From Psettodes erumei (Eukaryota; Chordata; Actinopteri; Pleuronectiformes; Psettodidae), in NCBI GenBank assembly GCA_016785225.1, contig JAFBJZ010000665.1, positions 3,105,001-3,169,000 of the forward strand: a stretch of 64,000 bases of DNA. Reading direction: 5' to 3'. The notes beneath the pieces are model-generated. The model did no database searches and had not been told where the DNA came from. It saw only the letters and a list, made by a program, of their open reading frames with translations. Made by a program: the position numbers and the translations under genes. Positions 42,372 to 52,000 of this stretch are shown piece by piece. Position 1 is the stretch's first letter. Each line of letters starts with the position of its first letter.

Positions 42372-42405
<34 letters not shown>

Positions 42406-42733
42406 ATACACCAAGCATAAAAGTCATTCATCCACCGATTACCTCTCCTGCGGTTCTCCTATTCCTCCTCCCTCCAATCACGCGTGTGCATGTGAGTGTT
42501 GGCGGGATAAGACTCCTCTTTATACAGCTTTAATTGTTAACACTTCTCCATGAAAATTCATCAGGCCTTTTTTTTTTTTAAAATCTATTTCATGGAGGTC
42601 TGTGCATCACAGCATGCGCGCTGGCAGGCAAGCTCCCCTCACCTCGTTTGCCCCGGATCTCCCCCCAAACTCCTTCACCATCCAATTACGTGAATCGACT
42701 CCATCTAGCTGTGTAGCCGACCGCTGTGACATA

Positions 42734-42767
<34 letters not shown>

Positions 42768-43053
42768 GGGTGTGAGCTAGAGGGAGAGAGAGACAGGGAG
42801 AGCATTCATCCCATGCCAGCTGAATTCACTTTGATCTATTGAGGTCAATGTGAAAATCATCTGAATCATGCTGTGATTGGACAGACACCAGATCAGGAAC
42901 ACTGCCCCTCCATAACACACACACACACACTGTAAAGCTGCTTATATGATATTTATGCTGTATTATTATCATCATCATCATCATCATCATCATCAAGTGT
43001 TTCTTACAGACAAGCTCCATTTTTCCTTTGTCACACAGACAGACAGACAGACA

Positions 43054-43088
<35 letters not shown>

Positions 43089-46000
43089 GAGCTTTGCTGA
43101 CATTTGGAAACATACCCAGAGAGGGGATACGACCGCTCCTGTCTGCATACATGCGCGTGTGTGTGTGTGTGTGTGTGTGCACATGCTGGTATATGCGCAG
43201 ACTGATTTCAGTGTTTCAGTGACATGTACATGTACACAGTAACAAAGCTAACAGGCAGCACAAGTGAAGGCAAACTACTGCACTCTAGTGTTTAGCCTCT
43301 GCCAACACAAGATCATGGACTCGAGCCAATACTACAGATGGAAATATTAATAGACAGATATTGTTTACCAATTACTCTCTAAACTTTCCCGCAGAGACAC
43401 AACAAACAAATGGATCACGATGACTGTGTTGTGCACATTCCACTGTAAAAAGGTAGTAAGTTTTCAACAAGCTGAACCTCTCAAAACTCTGCAATTAATA
43501 CTTTGAAGACCATATAGGACCCTTTGCATTTTTCTGCTTGAGAAGTGGGCTGACGCTGACTCAGCTACTCCCTGCAGCAGAGGTGGGGAAAAAAACAAGT
43601 TATGTTTCCATTACCGTAACTGTAGGTCCATGAAAGGCCACCAACGGCTGAGTTAAAACTGCAGCCACGGACACAACCACACAAAGTTCACATTATTCTC
43701 AATGGAAGCAGAATAAGAGAAGAGTGCTCAAATTCACAGTAACAGAGGCTGAGATATCCTGACTTTTAGAATCTTGTATGGGTCAAACTCTCATGACATC
43801 ATCATCCTCATCATCATCATCAGGGTTATTGATAAAACTGCTCCAGGGCCACACAGGATATTATGCAGTTTTTGTCACGGGCTGAGTGGCACTCCTCCTG
43901 ACGAGTAAACTGAAGTTCATGTGTAAAATTGGCACAGTGCCCCTTTAATTCTACACACAAACATAATAAAATTGATTACGGGGAATATGTTCATCTAAAA
44001 AGGTGCTGAATATATCTAACTGCTAACACTTAAATCATTACCAACCAGCAAAAACTGAAAATGTACATGAACACTCTCAACTGACCCTAAATACACATGT
44101 CCACGTGAGGGCGCTGTGTTGATCTCCTGAGTATCCCACAATCGCCCCGGTTCCCCTCCAAGGAAGGAAAGCCAAACCAGCCGCACTCTGCGGAGGGGTC
44201 TGATGTGTCATCAATAGATCTGATCGATTCCATGCTTAAAGCCTCCAAGTCCAAAAGGAGATATCAGCACATTATCAGCACATTAAAGCATTTTTCAGAT
44301 TATTTGCAGAAAGAAGGGGCTTCATAAGCATCGCTGATGATAAAAAATAAAATGCAGCTTGACACCAGGGCTGCAGAGGGGGTTGGTTAGCAGGTTACCA
44401 CACCTCCCATGTCAGTTTCACTATATCTTCAGGACCGCGTGCCACGCACACACTCAGACAAATGAGGGAGGATGCTTGCTAAGAAACAGAGAGTGGCAGC
44501 TGCAACACCTTGACATGATGGAATTCAGCATTAACGTCATGAAGCGTCCTGTGAACATTACATGGTGTAGTTCCCCCCCCCCACGCTGGATATGCACTAA
44601 CGTCACTTTTTCACAACACCACCCTCCTCACCACAACAGAGAGGCAGTACAAAACCAACAGGTGACAATGATGACTGGCTGGAGCCAGCAGAGAGGCGAG
44701 AAAACAGGAAGAGACGTCAGAACCGTATCACACTCTCCATATGTTGAAATCGCGGTGAAAGCCGAACGTGGTGAATTCAATCAAATGAAGGAAGTGAAAG
44801 TTGCACATTTTGTTTGGCTTAAAATCAAATCCTGTGAGCCCACCTCACTGTGCTGCATTGAAGACAAACACAGATTGCCACTTGAATGATATTACATTAA
44901 ATATAATGGTATTTGCTTGGCTTGTTGGTGCTTCTATCACACAAAGTGACACTCAATACATCACATCAGGAGCTCCTGTGACCTGAAACACTCTCAGGTC
45001 ACTCTTTACATTCTCTTCGACTTTGTCAAGTAGCCTGTCTTAGTAGAGAGTAAACTATGAAGTTACTAAACTGCAAACTGTGTCAAACTTTCAATTCACT
45101 ACTCTGTTTATTTATCCTTCTGCTTCTATTTCCTCTTAGCAATGAGAGGAAGTGAAAGTAAAGAGCATCACAGAGGATAATTTGAGGACAATAAAAAAAA
45201 AAAAAAACACACACATTGTGACAGGGAACTGGAAATACCTTCATGCTGTTGGCACAGATGTTCTTAACATAAGGCCGTACAGAAGAGCCATCGTTCTCTT
45301 TCACTCTTTCAGCAAAGGCCCGTTTTTCATTCATTTCCCAGGGTGCAGCCCGCAACAGAAATAGCTTTCTTGAGAACGACACAGACGGGAAGGCGTGACA
45401 GAGGCTGGCACGTTATGATGTTGTGGGGAGCATTTAAAGAATTCCCCCCATGTTCGGGGGGAAAGGAAGAAAGTCAACGACAGCCCCGTGAAAAACATTT
45501 TTTCCTGTGGTCTGAGCACGGCTGCCATCTGACACGACGGCACTGTTGCCATGAGAACTTCGCTCACCATCAGGGAGACAAAACAAGGCTATGATCACAA
45601 CTTGTTTACCATCATCCTGTTTGGAGATTTGATAGGATTTAATGTAAATGCTTGTGCTTTATGTTCTAAGAAACTTATCTGCTTAGTAAATACATAAACA
45701 AATACTCATCTCGCCCTAAGTACAGTTTACTTAGGAAGTTGTGGTTATCAAATATCACCCTCAGCCTCCTTTTAGCCAAGAAATCATCCAGATCAATCAA
45801 CCAGAAACATGTTTTCAAAAAACATTTCTGTCCAGATAACATTTTCTTCTAACCAGGCTGAGTCAGCAGCTGTTGACCACTGGAATAAGCCTCCCACTGG
45901 TTGTCACTGCATTCTGCTTCATTTAACAACATTTGGTCACCAAAAAAAGAACATGCTTCAGTACTGATAGAAGAAATCTTAGCCATATGCAAAAAATTTC

Positions 46001-49000
46001 ACCATAACGCCCGATAGATATCCGCCTCTTTCTGGTATAAAACAAGCTATGACAAGTCGCACTGCCCCGGTTGCATTCATATTATCTCATCTCATCTCAT
46101 TACACAGCTCTCAGGCCTTGTTAATCAGCTGAATTATGGGTTTCATGCTCACACTTTCCAAACAGAAATTAAACGAATTAGTGTGAAGCGCTGGAAAAAT
46201 ACTTTGATTTACTGCAGTGCCTTAATGTGCATTTCAGACAATCGAGCAAATTTCGCTTTTACTTTTCCAGGTCACAGAGCCATGAGCTGTGAAATAATAA
46301 TAAAAACACAACTCATAATAAAACTTCATCAAGTTCATCAGTTTATTCATTGTTCATTTTCTATTTTGTATCGTACTTTCATTTCAAAAGCCCTTCATTT
46401 TTCATTTTGCAAGTCTGTGTTAATTTCATGATGGCATTTTATTTTGGGTCACTTTTTACATCAGTTTTATTCACATTTTATTTAATTTTTATGACAATTT
46501 TGTGATCGCTGTGGTCTCATCATTCAGCCAGTCACATGTCCCCTGCCTTCAACTGCCAATTCTGAAAAAAATACAAGCTAGCTGCTGCTGTAAATAAATA
46601 CAGTAGCCGACAAAGACAAAGAAAACTACCTAGCTACAAGCTAACTAACTGGCCGGTTTACTCGCTAGCTGGACTTAATTACTCAGCAACATAGTGAAGC
46701 AACAGTGCTAACAGCAGCAGCTAACTGTCTCTGAGGACACTGTAGTCAGCAGGAGCTAGCAAATAATGCTAACCCTGTGTAGTCACTTTGATGATGATAG
46801 CATTAGCAGACTTATTAAGCTAATGCTAAAACACTAAAGTGGTTTAGTCTGTGTACTGTTATTTACAGTGGCAGCCTCTGCTTGCTAACTGTTAATTGTT
46901 GCTTTAGCCAACAGGAGCTAACTAATGCGCCATTAAGAGAAGTGACATCAGGAAGTAAAACATAAGATGAAACAACTGTTGCGAAAAAGAATATTAAATA
47001 ACATTTCGTAATAATGAGCTGAGTTTCAATAACTGCTTCAAATGTTTCACAAATTGTCAGTTTATTCCTAATTTTACATGAGTAATGGAGCTATATGCAG
47101 AGAGAAGAATGCAGGGCCCTATCTATGCACTGCCTCATCTCGTTGCCACACACACCACACTGGTCATTTCCATAGCAGCCAATCAGAAGTGGCCTGTTGT
47201 TTTCTCTAATTTTACACAGAAAGGAAGTTTCTAAATAATAATCATTCAATCAAATCAATAACAATAAAAAGGGAGATGAGCTTTGAGTTTTCATCATTAA
47301 TATGTAGCGAGGTTTGCCTTTCAGAGAGACTTGCGATTCTCTTCATCACAGTCGGTGAGTGTATTTATTGACATCAGTTTCATGTAGAACACACGGGTGG
47401 TTCATTTGGCGCATCTGTATGAATCAGTTAACTGACAGGAAAACCACCATTCTCAGACGCCTTGAACTTGCAGCAGCTTATCTCTTTAACATGTTGATAT
47501 TAGTTTGAATTTGCTGTACTCCTGTGCTGTCCTCCACTCCCCCAGAAAAACCTTGCTCCAGCCCAAAATCTGCAGGAAACCCAGTACATGAGACAGCTCT
47601 GGCAGTTTGTTTGTCCAGCCTTTTTCTTTTTTATACAAAGGGGTGACTCAGGGCATGATAGGATGAGTGAGGGGCATTCCAGCCCAGCCCAGTCTCAAGG
47701 GAGAAAGGAACAGTTGCGGGCTTTTGTTAGTTTATGGAGCATTCAGCTTTGTGTCTCGATGACCATCACCCTTTAGTCACCTGGTGCCTGTCCCTGCTCC
47801 TCTGGATGTGAAAAAACTTTCCATGAATTCCATCATGAACCCCTGGGAGGTCCACGCCTTTGTTGACTCGAGGAATAGATAAACACACACATAAGAAAGG
47901 CAGTGTGCCAATGTCCCATAAACAGTAAGATAGTGGGAAATCAGGTACGGTTACCAAAGCTCTGCTTTTATGGCCCTGGGTTCATATTTTTGTCAGGATC
48001 AGACCTACTGTACTGTAATGACACCACTAACTTCATGGCCACAATGTTTTTATAAGTCCTATCATTAAATTCTAGCATCAAATCACATTTTAATCTGAAG
48101 CAAATTTCACATTCTTCAATGCACCTGCCACCTTGGCCACTGCCATCACAGTTCCAGCAGTGAGTGGTCACGGCCACTGACGTCAGCAGACTACAGGAGG
48201 ACATTGCATCACCTAACTTTCTGTGAGGTGAGAGTATCTGCAGTGTGTGTCATCATTTAAGCCTGGAATTGCCCTGAAGGAAATCCTGCTACGATGAAAA
48301 AAAGCCCCTTACAAGCGTCACACTTCTGTTAGAGTCTCCTGACCAAGTTTATTTCTGCAGATCTTTACAAGTGGGTTAGAGAACACAGAGGATGCTAGGT
48401 ATGCAACATGTAAGAAACTGAGGACTTGACCTGGATTTTTGTCTCTTTGTGCTCTGCATATACTGCACGTAGCTGCATCTTGCACAGTTTGTGTTCTCGC
48501 TCTCTCATTTGCACTGCAGGTCCTGGCCCTTGCATCATAAACCTCTGATGTGGAGCGGAGGTCAGGGCGCACAAACAAACATTCGACTTCTGCATTCGCC
48601 TTGTAAAGAAGCAATGATGCTGCAAAACCCACCCCTCCTCGTCGCAGACATCCTGCCTGCCTCCCAACTGTGACGACACTTTCATCACCAAGGTAACACA
48701 GGGACGAGTCAGACCTTTAATGCTATTTTAGTTTTGAGGTTTTAAAGCCGTGGCTCCTTTGCCTGTCTTCGCTCTGAAGAGGGTTTAGATTTGAAAGATG
48801 TTACCTACTGCTCCACATTAAGTCGGAAGCTATTCTAAAAATTCAAACACTAGTTACTTGAACATCAAACGGAATCAGAGGATGGGTGTGTTGTCACAGT
48901 GTAGAGAAATCAAATATTTCCAAAAGGGGCACGTAAAACTGCATCAGAAGTGGTGATCTAAATACCGTATATCTGTCACAATCGCAATCTCTTGGGTTAC

Positions 49001-52000
49001 AAGACAAAAACCGCACTAGGGCTGCACCCGGTTATTATTTTCATTATCGATCAGTCGCTCCGTTGGCACCATGAGGAGCTAAGCGAGCTGGCAGACCACA
49101 GGAGCAGCCACACAGCAGCGTTGCCTTGGAAATGATGTAGGAGAGATTCACCCCGATTGGTGGGATTTTTCGGCCTCCGTTCTCAGAGGACAGCGTAAAG
49201 CCTTCTCTTCACAGCGAGACGGGAACGGAGCCGTCGACTGTCCAGGAATAGTACAGCCGAACCAGAAGTGAGCGCAGCACATATTACTGAGGCCTCGGAG
49301 CCTCAGAGCTGAGCGTTACAACGGCAACACTATGACAGGCTCATAGTTCCCATTGCTGCACATGCTATTCGGCACAGGCCCGGACAAGCCCTGCTTCTCT
49401 GGGGGGAAGAGGAGCCAACCCGAAGGAGGCGAAAAATATGTGTGTCACAATCAGCAACCACTCTCTAGCGGAGCGCCGCAAACTGGTTTCTGCACCAGTT
49501 TTTCCTTCTGAGCGCGTCGTCTTTCACGACCAGACACCAACTCTCCAACATCCGCATTAAAAAGTACTACAATGCACAAAGACGTGAAAATGGAGCCCAT
49601 TAGCGGGATGGCGCAGCATGTGCCGCCAAGCCCGTCCGCTGACACGGTTTCATTCATTAACCTTACAGTAGCAGTTCATGATGTGTCAAAAGATTCTGGG
49701 GGAAAATATGACGATCCCTGTGAACGGGAGCCGGTGAGCAGCGCTCTTATGTTGAAGCAAACGGGAAATCAGCAAAGCGATCATTTTTCTCGGCAGGGTT
49801 GACACCGTCGTGTCGGATTTGCTCGTGGCTTCAACTCGCAGACTGGCCAACAATCTGTGCATGTGCGCTTTGGGTTTGAGATATGATCTATGCAGGGCGG
49901 CGCTGGCATTGAAAAGGTTCCTAAAAAAAAAAAAAAAAACAGCCTAAATTTGACCAGATCTTCACTCCAAAGACTTTAATTCCAAAAAGATGCCACCACA
50001 GTCCAGAACTGAAATACTTACCATTACCATTTATCTGATGACCTATATTAATATGCCGCCTGCGAGGTTTTATAAATAACTGACATCGGGCCTCGCTTGG
50101 GTCAGTACTTCTGATTCTGATGAAACCGTGACACATCCCGACATAAGTGAATTGTGTTGAACTTTGCGCGGGGAGTTTGCGTCGGCACCTGGTTGTTTTC
50201 TGAGCCACCAGATGACTAATGACAAAGAAGTGGGTTATGGGTAAGAGGAACGGGAAACAGCGCTCTCAGCTCGGCCACCCTGTTGGCAAAACACCTCAAG
50301 AGCTTACAACTCTCAATTAATTGACCCATTGAACAGTAAACATCATCTCTGTTGCGAGCCGCAACTCTACCAACAGCTGAGCAGTGGGTCATCCATCCAG
50401 CTTTAATGTGAGCCACAGAAATAAAAACTGATCTTTTTTATTTTATGTATTTAAACACAGTTTACTCTCACTCGCACTCAACAAACAGATATTTCTCCGT
50501 TCAAGTGTTTTAAATAGCTAGGATAGCTGAGAAGCGGCCCGTTCATCACTCCTAATTGCCGCCCGCTGCACGCTGGCGCGACAGGACTGGACTGATGCCA
50601 AGGAAACGGAGACAAAGACAACGAAAATGAATCCGACCGCAGCAGTCTCGCAAAGATGGAGTAATCCCAGTTTAACCCGACACTGCGCTGTGAATCAGAG
50701 GTGAATCAGGAGAGCACGCGAGAAGACAGGACCTACGGCTTTGCGCTCGCTTGACCCCATGGATGACACGTTTCCCAGCAGAGGCGCGTTGCACAAAAGG
50801 CGCAGACGTGAGCAAGACCCCCGGCATGAGCCCCCGGCTGGCGTACACGCTTGTGCACCGACAGGGGCCTCTACATCTTCTCACAGCTCCACTAATGCTC
50901 CACCGTGTCCAAATATGATAAAGTCTTTCCACTGCTCGTCCCCCTGTTTGAGTAACACATCAATATTCTGTTGGACACTAAAGACGGAGTAGACTACGAG
51001 ACTTGCTGACGCACAGAATCATGGGAACGTACTGTACATCCCCTACTTTTCTACAATGGATGCTTGTAAAACACGCCAGGTGCCTGCTTTTTCTTTTCCT
51101 GGGCTCAACCGGTTCTATATTTAAGTTACAGGGCCAGCTCTTGAGAGGCGAAACGCTCACACATTGAGTCACGTCCGACGAGACGGTTCCCACTCGTTAG
51201 CGTCTCCGCGAGAAAGAGCCGTGACACACGCTCAGTTTTCACCACGCCGACGCCAGGAAGTCGCCGACGGCGCTTGGTTCCTGGGGTCTCAGCCTAAATA
51301 ATTCCACCCGTCGATTCTCAAAAATGCCGTTCTTTATTTCAGCCCGGTTAATATCCCGCACGTCGCTTTTGTCATCATCAGAGTACATCAGGAAAATGAT
51401 ACCGTGAGGTAACATTGAGTACTAAGCCACCAATAATCCTCCCGTATCGTATTAAATGACGGGACAGACCAGAGAATGAGAATGTGGCGAAAAAAAACAA
51501 AAAAGTTGAGTCCGCTGAAAACGCCTTCCTCAAATCTATTCTCGCGTTCAAATTAGTAATGTGCTCCTGACTCGTGGCATGCAGACAGACTCAGTTAACA
51601 TTACCACACTTTCTTAAGGAAGTGACCATGACTCCTGCATCCTGTCAAAGCATCCATATTATTACTTTAACTCTTTGACCTGTTCCCTCTGGGGAGAATG
51701 GGATCGTTCTTCTCATCTAGCTCTCGGCGAGAAACCAAATGAGGCCGTTTCCCAAAACGTTTGGACCGTTCCTCCGAGGCACCTTCTGGCCTCAATCTTC
51801 CCGGCGAGTGGCATACTTACAAAGCTACATGCACTGTCTGCGATGAGATAGATTGAACTAACCTTATTTACGTTCGACCCGTGTCATTGTCCGCCATTAA
51901 AGACTGATTCGAACTGGGCATTGCTCTGGCCGTGTTGGCCAGGGAGCCTCACACAGAGAAAAGGGCAGCAATAAGATGGCCATAGTCTAACACCACTACA

